Source of the DNA: a virus
DNA length: 24,258 bases
IMG/VR virus record: IMGVR_UViG_3300044680_000035
Span: 1-24,258 of that record
Strand: one strand, 5' to 3'
Made by a program: the position numbers and the translations under genes. Under the pieces are notes generated by a model. The model made no database searches, had not been told where the DNA came from, and saw only the letters and a list, made by a program, of their open reading frames with translations. This document shows, in pieces, positions 4,586 through 13,970 of the stretch (its first letter is position 1; every line of letters starts with the position of its first letter).

Positions 4586-6453
4586 TATCCCAAAAACAAT
4601 GGCTCGTCTACGAGGAAGGCCGCTCCAGGGGCCTCAATCAGGCCGCGGCCTCCAGACTTGCTTCTATCTCGATTGCGAGCGCGAGACGGCACGACTCCAA
4701 GAGTCCCGACGGGGTTGCCTACCGAATCGCCGCGAGAGCCCACCGGAACCAACCCGACCCCATGAGGCCGTACGAACTCGGGAAGGAAGCCAAGCGAGCC
4801 TTAAGCGACTTCAACTACTTCCAGAGAAGGTACCTCGGCAGGATCGGACTTCCCTGGCAACAAGACGCCGCCAAGAGAATTGTGGAACTCTTGGAGACCC
4901 CGGATAAGGAGTACTGCGTAATAAATCTAGCACCGGGGGCGGGGAAGTCCAGCCTCTTCACCTACGCAATTCCTTTGTGGCTGACCTGTCGGGACAGGGC
5001 TATCCGAGGACTGGTTGGAAGTGCTACCGCCAGATTGGCCTCCCAGTACACCGTGCTCATAAGAAAAGCCTTAGAAGCCACCCTGCCGATGCTGGCCGAT
5101 GACGAGGACAAACTCAAAGGGATAGCCGTCGATGCCGTGGCGACGTTATCTGAAGACTACGGACGGTTCAAACCCGTCGAACACGATTCGTGGACCAAGG
5201 ACGCCTTCATCGTCGAGCAGTACGACGGGGCGAGCATCAGGAGCAAGGAACCCACCTGGACCGCAGTTGGCAGAGACCAAGAGTTCATCGGGGGCAGGTA
5301 CGACTTTTGCATCTGGGACGACCTGGTTACGACTTCAAGGCTGAGGACGATAGAAACAATAGAAAAGGACCGGGACTGGTGGGACACCTACGCGGAACGC
5401 AGATTGGAACCCGCGGGGTTACTGATCCTGCAAGGCCAGAGACTCGGAGCGAACGATTTGTACAGATACTGCCTGGATATGGAAGTGGTCGAGATAGAGG
5501 ACGGGGACGAGGAGGACACCGAAGGGGTTTCTTTGCGAGAGTCCGAAGGTTCCCCCAGGAAGTATCACCACATCATCTACAAGGCGCATTATGAAGATAG
5601 GTGCAAGGGAAAAGAAACCCACAAACAGAGTGCCAAACCCTACCCGGAGGGCTGTCTGTTATCCCCTCGAAGGGTTACCTGGCGAGAGATTTCGGGGATG
5701 GAGAAGAACCGACCGGATACTTTCGCCCAGGTCTACCAACAAGAGGATGTCAGTCCTTCGGCAGTCTTAGTCGACCCGGCCTGGATAAATGGCTACGGCA
5801 ATCACATCGGGTGCTGGGACAAGGAACGCTCAAGACTTGAGTATCCCAGGAACCTCCAGCCCCCGAACTACTCCATCATGTGCGTCGACCCGTCTCCTAC
5901 CAGGTACTGGGGGATCACCTGGTGGCTGTATAACCAGTCCTCGGACCAGTGGTTCCTCATCGACTTAGCCAAGCAGGGCTTAGAGGCCCCGGACTTCTTG
6001 GACTGGTCGCAGAACGACAACGTCTACTCCGGGCTGCTGAATGAATGGTTAGAAACCTCCCGGGACATCGGCATCCCGATAACCCACGTCATCATGGAAC
6101 GAAACGGCGCCCAGAAGTACATCTACGCCTACGACTTCCACAAGAGGTGGATGTCCAAGAACTCCGTCGAGATAATCCCCCACGACACCCATCGCAACAA
6201 GACCGACGATCAGTATGGGGTGCAGATGATCGCCCCGAACTTCAAGTTCGGCAGGGTCAGGCTTCCCGGTAAAGGTGCGAGCCGAGGCTTCAGCATGAAA
6301 CTCGTCGACGAAGTGACGCGCTATCCGCAAGCCTCAACCACGGACCTCACCATGTCGACGTGGTTCGGGATGTACCAGATGCAATATTTAGCGATTCCAA
6401 GTAGTACGATTACGCGCAGCCGTAGACCTTCGTGGCTGGGGAGAGCATCGTGA
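4582..6453 (+). CDS. terL: Terminase large subunit (623 aa)
   Basis: This is the packaging motor: an ATPase that drives DNA through the portal, plus a nuclease that cuts the concatemer. The Walker A motif is LAPGAGKSS (residues 116-124) and Walker B is DFCIWDD (241-247). The nuclease domain follows with an acidic residue in IMCVDPS (D436), another in VIMERNG (E507 region) and a third cluster in KTDDQYG (542-543). The N-terminus (about residues 6-36, GLNQAAASRLASISIASARR) looks like a helix-turn-helix, which is unusual for this subunit, and no separate small terminase is recognisable. Its start forms an ATGA with the upstream membrane peptide. The last 20 or so residues (ITRSRRPSWLGRAS) are basic and unlike the rest. 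Confidence 0.93.
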   Translation: MISQKQWLVYEEGRSRGLNQAAASRLASISIASARRHDSKSPDGVAYRIAARAHRNQPDPMRPYELGKEAKRALSDFNYFQRRYLGRIGLPWQQDAAKRIVELLETPDKEYCVINLAPGAGKSSLFTYAIPLWLTCRDRAIRGLVGSATARLASQYTVLIRKALEATLPMLADDEDKLKGIAVDAVATLSEDYGRFKPVEHDSWTKDAFIVEQYDGASIRSKEPTWTAVGRDQEFIGGRYDFCIWDDLVTTSRLRTIETIEKDRDWWDTYAERRLEPAGLLILQGQRLGANDLYRYCLDMEVVEIEDGDEEDTEGVSLRESEGSPRKYHHIIYKAHYEDRCKGKETHKQSAKPYPEGCLLSPRRVTWREISGMEKNRPDTFAQVYQQEDVSPSAVLVDPAWINGYGNHIGCWDKERSRLEYPRNLQPPNYSIMCVDPSPTRYWGITWWLYNQSSDQWFLIDLAKQGLEAPDFLDWSQNDNVYSGLLNEWLETSRDIGIPITHVIMERNGAQKYIYAYDFHKRWMSKNSVEIIPHDTHRNKTDDQYGVQMIAPNFKFGRVRLPGKGASRGFSMKLVDEVTRYPQASTTDLTMSTWFGMYQMQYLAIPSSTITRSRRPSWLGRAS

Positions 6454-6737
6454 CGTTTCAGACAACCTCGTCCGCCGCTTACACCGCGTTCGTTCATCTG
6501 GACGTTGTATCGGACTGGGACTTCGGCAAGCTCGACTGGCCCACGATTCAATTCGCGCGCCCCCGTAAAATCGACTGGCGCTTCGAGTTGACCGACGAGC
6601 AGAAAGCGGAGATGACTCCGCAGCAAATCGAGTGGCACGAGATGAGATTCTGGACCGACGCCGCTGATGTGGTTCTTCCCGAGCCGCGATGTGAACACTG
6701 CGGCCACGTTCTCGACAGTTGGGATGACGGGTGGTAA
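6450..6737 (+). CDS. Hypothetical protein with C-terminal Cys pair (95 aa)
   Basis: The function is unknown. It has several tryptophans and acidic patches and ends CEHCGHVLDSWDDGW, half of a zinc-ribbon pattern. The GTG at 6450 overlaps the terminase stop (GTGA) and follows GGGGAG at a good distance, so it is preferred to the GTG at 6432. Lying between terminase and portal in an unbroken operon, it may assist packaging, but that rests only on position. Confidence 0.65.
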   Translation: MTFQTTSSAAYTAFVHLDVVSDWDFGKLDWPTIQFARPRKIDWRFELTDEQKAEMTPQQIEWHEMRFWTDAADVVLPEPRCEHCGHVLDSWDDGW

Positions 6738-8608
6738 CGAGCATCGAAGACATCGAACTCTGGTACCGGACACGGCAGGCTGAACGGGGACCGCTCTTAA
6801 CCAGGTGGGCTGAGGTCGCGCGTCACGTCGATGGCGACATCACTGTTCCCCTTGCGGAGTTGGACAAGGACGAGAAGTCGATGGCCGTCAACCTCATGGG
6901 CCCGGGGCTGGACCAACTCGCCATGCGGATTGCCTCGACGATGCCCGACATTTCCTGTGACCCGCTACGAAGGGGTATCAAGGACTCCGAGAACCGCGCC
7001 GACACGAAACGACTTGCACTTCTTTCTTGGTGGGACATGAACCGCATGGACATGATCCTGCGCCGTAGGGCGAGATACCTACTCGGATACGCCGCATCGC
7101 CCGTCTCCATCTCCTTCATGGCGATGAACCCGCTGGATAAACGAGACATCCCGCATTGGAGAGCCCTCAATCCGATGTCCGTCTTCCCCGCCCCCACAGT
7201 CGACGTGAATGACATCGAACCGCCGAACTGCATCCACGCGACCTTGCAGACACTCTCTTGGTTGCAGGCGATGTATCCCGCGCAGACCGCTGTGCTCTAC
7301 AAGGGCAAAGGGATGCCGGATTCTAAGTTTGAAATCCTGGAGTACAACGACGACGAAGAGACCGTTCTTGTTGCTCTAGGCGCGGTGAAGGAGCAAGAGT
7401 CTGGGCCACAGTGGACACGAACCAATACCGTCGCCAACGGGACGCAGAGTTGCGTCGAACTTGCTCGGGTCCCTAACCGCGCTGGGATTCCTCTCACCGT
7501 CTACCCGGGACGGATAACACTTTCTAAGTTGCAGGGCATGTTCGACCAACTCATGCCCGTCTACCACAACGCCTCGAAACTAGCTGCCTTGGAGTACATC
7601 GCCATCAAGCAGTCCATCTTCCCCGAGCAGTGGTTGGTCTCGCACCCGAACTCTCCGGGACAGGCGCAGATCATCAACGCCGCTGACGGCCTAACCGGAG
7701 TGATAGGAGAGATACGAAATGGCCAACTCCAGCAGACCCAAACTCAGCCTTCTATTCAGGCGGCGCAGATGCAAGACCGCCTCGAAAGAGTGGGTCGTTT
7801 GGCGGGGGGACTCCCCGCGGAACTCGGAGGGGAAAGCGCCACCAATATTCGTACGGCTCGACGTGGTGAAGCAGTTCTCGGGGCAGCCATTGATATGCCA
7901 GTGCAGGAACACCAGGAGATTTTTGAAGATTCAATGGAAGCAGAGAACCGTCGAGCGATAGCGGTCGCGAAAGGCTACTGGGGCGCGAAGCAGTTCTCTT
8001 TCTACATCCCGAAGAACGGCAAGATAACCCAGAACGACTACGTGCCCAACGAAGTCTTCTTCAACGATCAAAATGTTGTCAAATACGGTATGACTGGAAC
8101 CGACGCGAACAGTTTCGTCATCGCGATGGGGCAGCGTTTGCAGATGGAAACGATTTCCCAAGAGACCTTCATGGAGATGGACCCCGTCGTCGAAGACGTG
8201 CAAGAGGAGATGGCGCGTATCAACATCGGTGGCGCCCGCAGGGCGATGATGAGTTCAGTCGAGAACGGCGCATCCCAGGGTCAGATAGACCCCACGTTCA
8301 TCGCACGATTCGCAGTTGCATTACAAGACGGGAAAACGAACCCCGAAGACGCGTTGATAAAAGTTCACGAGGAGATGCAGAAGGCCCAGGCCGCGCAGCA
8401 AGCACAGCAACCTCCACAACAACCACAGCCCGGACAGATGCCCGGCATGGCGAACGCTCCCGCTCCGGGAGTCCAAGGCGGAATCCAGATGCCTCCACAG
8501 GGTCAGGGCGCACTCGCACAGATTCTTGGCAATCTTCGCAAGCCCGCAGCGCAGTCAGCACCAGAACAACAGATGAACGCCCCGCCTCCTAACGCCATGG
8601 CACAATGA
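6731..8608 (+). CDS. Portal protein (625 aa)
   Basis: The portal is the dodecameric ring at the head vertex through which DNA enters and leaves. The order of segments is typical. A helical N-terminus (IEDIELWYRTRQAERGPLLTRW) comes first, then the QLAMRIASTMPDI region. A central wing carries ALNPMSVFPAPTV, and a stem/crown region contains SKLAALEYIAIKQSIFPEQW and ESATNIRTARRGEAVL. The C-terminal 70 residues are rich in Gln, Pro and Gly (QAAQQAQQPPQQPQPG) and probably disordered. The gene lies directly after terminase. The GTG start at 6731 overlaps the previous gene by 7 nt, and its stop forms an ATGA with the next gene. I know this type from actinobacteriophages; the assignment rests on pattern and position. 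Confidence 0.85.
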   Translation: MVTSIEDIELWYRTRQAERGPLLTRWAEVARHVDGDITVPLAELDKDEKSMAVNLMGPGLDQLAMRIASTMPDISCDPLRRGIKDSENRADTKRLALLSWWDMNRMDMILRRRARYLLGYAASPVSISFMAMNPLDKRDIPHWRALNPMSVFPAPTVDVNDIEPPNCIHATLQTLSWLQAMYPAQTAVLYKGKGMPDSKFEILEYNDDEETVLVALGAVKEQESGPQWTRTNTVANGTQSCVELARVPNRAGIPLTVYPGRITLSKLQGMFDQLMPVYHNASKLAALEYIAIKQSIFPEQWLVSHPNSPGQAQIINAADGLTGVIGEIRNGQLQQTQTQPSIQAAQMQDRLERVGRLAGGLPAELGGESATNIRTARRGEAVLGAAIDMPVQEHQEIFEDSMEAENRRAIAVAKGYWGAKQFSFYIPKNGKITQNDYVPNEVFFNDQNVVKYGMTGTDANSFVIAMGQRLQMETISQETFMEMDPVVEDVQEEMARINIGGARRAMMSSVENGASQGQIDPTFIARFAVALQDGKTNPEDALIKVHEEMQKAQAAQQAQQPPQQPQPGQMPGMANAPAPGVQGGIQMPPQGQGALAQILGNLRKPAAQSAPEQQMNAPPPNAMAQ

Positions 8609-8871
8609 GCGACGACGAGCGCGCCAACGCGGCCCGCGCTGCGCTCGAAGGAGTGATCAACGAATTTCCGGACGTATTCGTGGACGACGAGAACGAAGTC
8701 ATGCATATGCCGGTGCTGACGAGTTGGGTCCTCGTCACGTACCACGATGACGCGGCCGACCCGGAGCTTTTGTGTACCCATCGGCTCAATCGACTACACC
8801 AAGGAACGCATGAGACCATCGGTCTACTGACGATGGCGCTCGATGACGTTCGTGTTCGTGAAGAAGCCTGA
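8605..8871 (+). CDS. Small acidic protein next to the portal (88 aa)
   Basis: The central motif VLTSWVLVTYHDD, followed by a helix ending GLLTMALDDV, resembles a family of short actinophage proteins that begin with a beta hairpin and carry a basic HRLNRLH segment. No function is known to me. The ATG forms an ATGA with the portal stop, and the gene ends in a TGATG overlap with the next start. Confidence 0.65.
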   Translation: MSDDERANAARAALEGVINEFPDVFVDDENEVMHMPVLTSWVLVTYHDDAADPELLCTHRLNRLHQGTHETIGLLTMALDDVRVREEA

Positions 8872-9344
8872 TGCCCCACAAGCGCGCCGCCCGACAACTG
8901 CAACCGAACCGTGCAGACCTGACACGCCCTACGGCAACGACGGTGCCGGGGCAAGGTTATGGCGAGGCTGCGCAGCAACGATCCGCAATGCAGGCCATCC
9001 CGTTGCCCGCCCCGCGACTTTCTCCCGGTGGGGGTTCTTCCCTTTCTCCCACCGGGCCTTCTCCGCTTGGCTCTCAACCATCGGCTGTAGCTGGTGCCCC
9101 GATGGTGGGGGCCAACGGACCCTTGACCCGACCGACCGAAAGACCGAACGAGCCGGTTACACACGGGCTCCCCGTAGGACCCGGTGCGGGACCGGAAGCG
9201 TTGCAAGGAGTCGGCGCAGCCGCTCGTCAAGGTGCGGTCGAACAGGGGACGCTGACACACCTACTTACTTCGCTCGCCGCAGGACCGAACGCGACCTCAG
9301 CTATCAAGGACCTAGCGGCTAGGGCTCAACAGGGCGTAGCGTGA
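8871..9344 (+). CDS. Proline/glycine-rich head-associated protein (157 aa)
   Basis: The chain is low in predicted structure. A basic N-terminus leads to GQGYGEAAQQRSAMQAIPLP, a Gly/Pro/Ser-rich stretch, and then the motif LTRPTERPNEPVTHGLPVGP (residues about 85-104), ending in two helices. Proteins with the GQ.YG.A..Q....A.PLP and RP.EPVT.GLP.GPG.GPEAL patterns often follow the portal gene in actinophages, which supports a virion or head-assembly role. It overlaps the preceding gene as TGATG. Its last 26 nt are overlapped by the opposing 58-aa gene. Confidence 0.7.
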   Translation: MPHKRAARQLQPNRADLTRPTATTVPGQGYGEAAQQRSAMQAIPLPAPRLSPGGGSSLSPTGPSPLGSQPSAVAGAPMVGANGPLTRPTERPNEPVTHGLPVGPGAGPEALQGVGAAARQGAVEQGTLTHLLTSLAAGPNATSAIKDLAARAQQGVA

Positions 9345-9495
9345 AATCGAAAGCTTCTCCGGCTAAGGCGCGGCGTAGTTCCGCAAGGAACGGCTCTACG
9401 CGCTTACGCGGGGACTCCCACGTTATTACCGGAGCGATTAACTCAAACTCATCGATTACTCTCTGCGCATTTTCTAATCGTGATTCACAGTCCAT
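9319..9495 (-). CDS. Antisense 58-aa gene inside the structural operon
   Basis: This minus-strand frame encodes MDCESRLENAQRVIDEFELI, then APVITWESPRKRVEPFLAEL and an end RPVEP. It looks like a folded helix-strand-helix protein, with two amphipathic helices and a central TW strand. AAGGGAG lies 4-5 nt before its ATG, a better ribosome-binding site than that of the large gene starting 11 nt away on the other strand. It fills the whole gap between two plus-strand virion genes and overlaps the end of the first by 26 nt. No family is recognised. A lone minus-strand gene here suggests a separately expressed moron-like gene or an antisense control of the operon. Confidence 0.6.
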   Translation of the reverse strand: MDCESRLENAQRVIDEFELIAPVITWESPRKRVEPFLAELRRALAGEAFDFTLRPVEP

Positions 9496-9506
9496 GACGC
9501 TCCCTT

Positions 9507-12500
9507 ATGACTAGCACACTCGACTCGGATACTACTCCGGACGCGCCACCGCCCGCGCCGACTGCGAGCGGGTTTTCAACGTCGCTGAACACCGTCGTCA
9601 ACTCCGCGCCGGAACTGAAGAAGTCCCCCGGGCTGTCCGTCGGTATCGCTTCTGCCGGTGGGGACACACAGGGCAACGCCCAAGCCGTGGCCCGAGGTAC
9701 GAACGCGATTTCAGATTCCAACGCGCACAACTCGGTCGCGCAAGCGGTCGGTGGTGGGAATGTACTTCAGTCCGCGCTCGACTGGTTCGGCAATCACATC
9801 TCTTCGACGGTCGGACAGTACGGGTCGGACGTAATCAAAGGTGCAGAGAAGGTCGGAGAGAGCGCGCTAAGTACCCTGAACAAGCCGATGCAGATAGTCC
9901 AACACGAGTACCGGTACTTGCACGATGTCGAAGCCACCCACGGCATGGGCGCAGCGGTCTTAGAAGGAATCGGCATCGCCGCTGGTGGTGTCGCGGGCCT
10001 CGCCGCAACCGGCAACCCCTACGGTGCAGTCTTAGGTGCCGAAGCCGCGACCGGCGCAGAATCACAGATGTTCTACAAGGACTCGTGGGAGCGAACGGGT
10101 AAAGCCTCCTACGTCGATCCGAACACGCACAACCAAGTCTCACTAGGAAGAGACATTATCTCGGAACTGTCTCACTGGGTGCCGGGGTTAGAGAATAAAT
10201 CCGTCGGGTTCAAAGTGACTTCAGGATTAATCGACGGCATCTTCGACATGAACGTCGGCGGTACTGAAGTCCTGGGTCTTGCCGGGGCAGCTAATTCTGC
10301 TGAAGGTCTGGGGGGAGCACTTGGAGATTACTTCCCCGGCAAGGCCCCGCAGACCACTGAGGCGTTCGACGACCTGATGAACAGTTTCTCCGGTCGCAAC
10401 GTGCAGCGCGCGTTCGACAAGATTGCCGGACAGTCGGCGGGTGAGATTGCCAATGACTACCGTTCTCTCGCGGGCCAAGATGAGTTCTTGAACAAACTCT
10501 CTAACGCTTCGACGGGAGATGAGGTCGCGGAGTTGTTCCGCTCCGCGATCAGAACGCACGAACTTGCCTTCATGGAGAAGTTACCTACTCTGTCGGTCGG
10601 CAGACTTCCGTTCCAGGCGATGCACGAGTACATGGGGAATTCTGAGATACCCGGGGTGCAGAGACTCTACAAAGCGACCTCACGGTTACCCACGAGTTGG
10701 GACGACGTGCAAGGACTGTGGACCAACAAGGACTTCGACGCGGCTTCGACGAAAGACTCTGGAGTACTGGGCATCTTTAGGACTGCGCTCTTCACCGAGA
10801 ACGAGAACACCGCTGCAAGTATCGCCCAGGCGTATTCAGATGCTGACGTGCCGGGGAGAATGCGAATCTGGGAGAACCTCCAGATGTCCACCCTCATCAA
10901 CATGGCGGGCTACCACGGCTACACGAAAGACGAGTACCTCGCTGCCGCCTTCGATGACCCACAAGTGCGAGCGGAGTGGGGTCACGCTATAGATGAAGCA
11001 ATCGCCCAGGGGATGTTCGGCAAGTCCGCGGTCTACGGCGTCGACGACCAAGCGAGAGACCTCTCCCAAGTCAGGGACGTAGATACCGGCGCGACGCACT
11101 CTGCGGCCATCACCCAGAACCAGACGGGACGATTTGAGTATCTGGACCTTGCAAAAGTAAGACGCGCCGGTCAGATTCTCGGCGGGCAGAACGTACGAAG
11201 CGCCATCGGCGGGTTCGATGACTTCGCCTACGATCACATCACCGCGGCGATATTCAAACGCTGGGTGCTGATGTCACCCTCCTACGCGATGCACATCTCT
11301 CTGGCGGAACTGATACCGAATGCTCTGAGACTCGGTCCGTTCACACTTGTTAGGTCCGCCGTTGAAGGACGCATGGCCGAACTGGGATTGAAAGTTGAGG
11401 ACGGAGACATCAACGCCGTCGAAGGAATCGTCTACAAGACACTTCGCCACATTCCTGGGCTCTCGATTGATTCAAAGAACGTCCAATACGCCACGGACGC
11501 GATACTTGACAACGACGGTCAGATAGTCCCGAGAGCATTGTCGTCCGGTCACAACTACGCCGACGAGATAATCCCGAGGGACGAGAGAGCGGTGTCATTA
11601 ACTCGAAGGGGATACTTCGACTCCGGCAAGACCGCGCAGAAACTCTCGGATGACTTCGGGATGTTTGGAACCGGGAATGAACAAGGACTCAACGCATGGC
11701 AGGCGACACTGAGAGAGTCCTCCAAGGACCCGGCATCACAGATGGCGGCGAGACTGCTGATCGAAGACGCAGCTCGCGGGGCGACACTCGACGACGCAAC
11801 CGCTAGGGCCACCCAAGAGGTAGCAACGTACCTCCGGAGTAACCCCGAAGAGTACGAGGGATTCTTCCTGCGCAGTCTTCCAAACATAACTTCGTTCCCC
11901 GAAGGCGTCGACAGACCCCCGGACATGGACCAGTTCGACGAGTGGGCCAATGCGATTGTGAAGAAAGTCCTCGGCGAGACCAAGGGCGTCGATGGGACGC
12001 TGCACGTCCCACTTCTCTCGCACATCGCCAACGGTGAACTCGCAGATGACGACGAACTCTCCGACATCCCACAGCACCAACGACCGCTGTTAGTGAAGGG
12101 TCGCGAGGCCGTCCCTAGCGGTGACCCCGCATTGCAGCGAATCGCCAACTGGGGCTTTCGCAGAGTCCTGAACCCGATGGTGAACTTCCTCTCTCGTCAA
12201 CCAATATGGATGAGTCAGTACATCAAAGAGCGGGAGTTACTACAGGACGCGGTTGACAACGGTTGGAAGACCGAGGATGAAGCACGGGTCGGCGCGAACA
12301 TAAGTGCGACCCAGAAGGTCATCGACAACGTTCACAACTTGACGGATAGGACCCAGTGGACCGTGACCTTCAGGAACTGGGCGCCGTTCTACTTCGCGCA
12401 GGAACAGGCCTATCGCAGGATGGGGAGACTGTTAGCTGAGGACCCGGCGGCCTTTCGGAAGTACCAACTGATGATTACCTCCATGCACAACGTCGGGCAG

Positions 12501-13970
12501 ATATTCGGCGGCAAGGACGGGCAGGGGTATCTGGTAATCCCCGGGACGGGGTTCATGACCGCGGGTGCCGTCGCCTCTGCTTCTCTGCTTGGCCTCCCGG
12601 TTGATACCGCGACCCCCGTGGGGATGGGCTGGAACCTCAGTTCTTCGTCCGTCATCTTCCCGCTCTCCGCAGGTTTCAGGCCCGACGTGGGGCCGTTGCT
12701 CTCTATCCCAGTCTCTGCATTCGCCCAGTTCTTCCCCGAGACACTTTCACCAGTCCTGAAAGCTGACATGACCGCCGCCGCGACTACGTTGCTAGGGCCT
12801 ACCGCGACCGAACCAATCTACGAACAGATGGTGCCGAACACGATCCTCCAACGGCTCCTCACTGCATGGGCTCCGGGGTTCGACCAGCGCAGTTTCAACT
12901 CCACGATGATGCAGACGCTGGCGACGTTGACCGCGGAAGGGAAGGTTCCACCGGCTGACGCGAACTACCGACAGATGCAGACCTTCATCGACCGAGTGAG
13001 ACTCCAGACCCGAATCCTCTACACCATGAAGGCGATTGTCGGGGCGGCGACTCCGGTCTCACCGGAACTCACTAACGAGACCTACAACCAGTTCAGCGGA
13101 GACCTCGCAGCCGAGATTGATTCTCATAAATCCATCGCCGCGGGCTACCAAGCCTTCGCAGAAAAATACCCCGACGCGTGGCCCTTCGCCGTCGCGCAAT
13201 CTCAGAACTTGACCGGGACCTCCCTCCCCTCTTCAGTCTCAGCCGAGAACTGGATAAACGAGAACGCTGACCTCATCAACAAGTTCCCGAATGCCGCCAT
13301 CCTTCTGATGCCTCAGGTCGGCAAGACGTACAACCAGGCCGTCTACAACGAACAGATCGCGCAATCTCTCAGGGCGAAACTCGACCCGGACCAGTGGACC
13401 CAAGACGGTGCGGTGCCTTCCTACATCGACGCGCTCTACATCGGCGCGGGCAACGCCATCTTCTACAAGTGGTACGGGCAGTATGAGAATCAAATCAAAG
13501 GACTTGCCGGAACCGAGAAGTACGACGCCGAGCAAGCCTTCTGGGGCGACGGCTCGCCCGGCTCAGGAACAATCGGAAAGTACGGTCTCCAGAACCCCGT
13601 CTGGTACAACTGGTTCAACTCTGACACGAGAGAGACCCAGCGGGGTGAGACGATTAAACAGATGACCACGTTGCTCGATGACAACCCGAACCTCAAGACC
13701 CCCATCGCGCAGAACACGAGGGTCCTCCTGAAGGGCTACGCCAACTACGAGAAGCAGATAACCACGCTGTCCCAGGACGGCGCTTCTTCTGCCTTGCAGA
13801 CCGACGCCAAGGACGCCTGGACCTCGTACCTTCAGGGGGTCGCCACCTCGGACCCGGAGATGATTAACGTCATAACCGCCATGTTCATGTCGATAAGTGA
13901 TGAGAAAGCCCCGGCGGTCAACATCACGAACACGCCCGGAGCCTTTAAGTCCAAGAGTTGGCGCCCGTGA
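9507..13970 (+). CDS. Very large virion protein, probable internal/ejection protein (1487 aa)
   Basis: This is the largest protein in the window, with no clear enzyme motif. The first 100 residues are Ser/Ala/Thr-rich. Next comes a predicted helical segment (LNKPMQIVQHEYRYLHDVEA, near residue 130) and a Gly/Ala-rich hydrophobic stretch (GIGIAAGGVAGLAATG). A conserved-looking block lies around residues 890-1010, including SRQPIWMSQYIKERELLQDA and TFRNWAPFYFAQEQAYRRMG. That is followed by GTGFMTAGAVASASLLGLP. The length, helical character and hydrophobic patches suit a protein that is packaged in the head or channel and injected with the DNA; it could also replace a tape measure. This is inference. 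The ATG at 9507 has no good Shine-Dalgarno sequence. Its last bases overlap the next gene. Confidence 0.75.
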   Translation: MTSTLDSDTTPDAPPPAPTASGFSTSLNTVVNSAPELKKSPGLSVGIASAGGDTQGNAQAVARGTNAISDSNAHNSVAQAVGGGNVLQSALDWFGNHISSTVGQYGSDVIKGAEKVGESALSTLNKPMQIVQHEYRYLHDVEATHGMGAAVLEGIGIAAGGVAGLAATGNPYGAVLGAEAATGAESQMFYKDSWERTGKASYVDPNTHNQVSLGRDIISELSHWVPGLENKSVGFKVTSGLIDGIFDMNVGGTEVLGLAGAANSAEGLGGALGDYFPGKAPQTTEAFDDLMNSFSGRNVQRAFDKIAGQSAGEIANDYRSLAGQDEFLNKLSNASTGDEVAELFRSAIRTHELAFMEKLPTLSVGRLPFQAMHEYMGNSEIPGVQRLYKATSRLPTSWDDVQGLWTNKDFDAASTKDSGVLGIFRTALFTENENTAASIAQAYSDADVPGRMRIWENLQMSTLINMAGYHGYTKDEYLAAAFDDPQVRAEWGHAIDEAIAQGMFGKSAVYGVDDQARDLSQVRDVDTGATHSAAITQNQTGRFEYLDLAKVRRAGQILGGQNVRSAIGGFDDFAYDHITAAIFKRWVLMSPSYAMHISLAELIPNALRLGPFTLVRSAVEGRMAELGLKVEDGDINAVEGIVYKTLRHIPGLSIDSKNVQYATDAILDNDGQIVPRALSSGHNYADEIIPRDERAVSLTRRGYFDSGKTAQKLSDDFGMFGTGNEQGLNAWQATLRESSKDPASQMAARLLIEDAARGATLDDATARATQEVATYLRSNPEEYEGFFLRSLPNITSFPEGVDRPPDMDQFDEWANAIVKKVLGETKGVDGTLHVPLLSHIANGELADDDELSDIPQHQRPLLVKGREAVPSGDPALQRIANWGFRRVLNPMVNFLSRQPIWMSQYIKERELLQDAVDNGWKTEDEARVGANISATQKVIDNVHNLTDRTQWTVTFRNWAPFYFAQEQAYRRMGRLLAEDPAAFRKYQLMITSMHNVGQIFGGKDGQGYLVIPGTGFMTAGAVASASLLGLPVDTATPVGMGWNLSSSSVIFPLSAGFRPDVGPLLSIPVSAFAQFFPETLSPVLKADMTAAATTLLGPTATEPIYEQMVPNTILQRLLTAWAPGFDQRSFNSTMMQTLATLTAEGKVPPADANYRQMQTFIDRVRLQTRILYTMKAIVGAATPVSPELTNETYNQFSGDLAAEIDSHKSIAAGYQAFAEKYPDAWPFAVAQSQNLTGTSLPSSVSAENWINENADLINKFPNAAILLMPQVGKTYNQAVYNEQIAQSLRAKLDPDQWTQDGAVPSYIDALYIGAGNAIFYKWYGQYENQIKGLAGTEKYDAEQAFWGDGSPGSGTIGKYGLQNPVWYNWFNSDTRETQRGETIKQMTTLLDDNPNLKTPIAQNTRVLLKGYANYEKQITTLSQDGASSALQTDAKDAWTSYLQGVATSDPEMINVITAMFMSISDEKAPAVNITNTPGAFKSKSWRP

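Noticed and set aside
8589-9260. 223-codon minus-strand frame
   Set aside because: It is antisense to three genes with overlap-coupled starts; its Ser/Arg-rich composition is that of a shadow frame.
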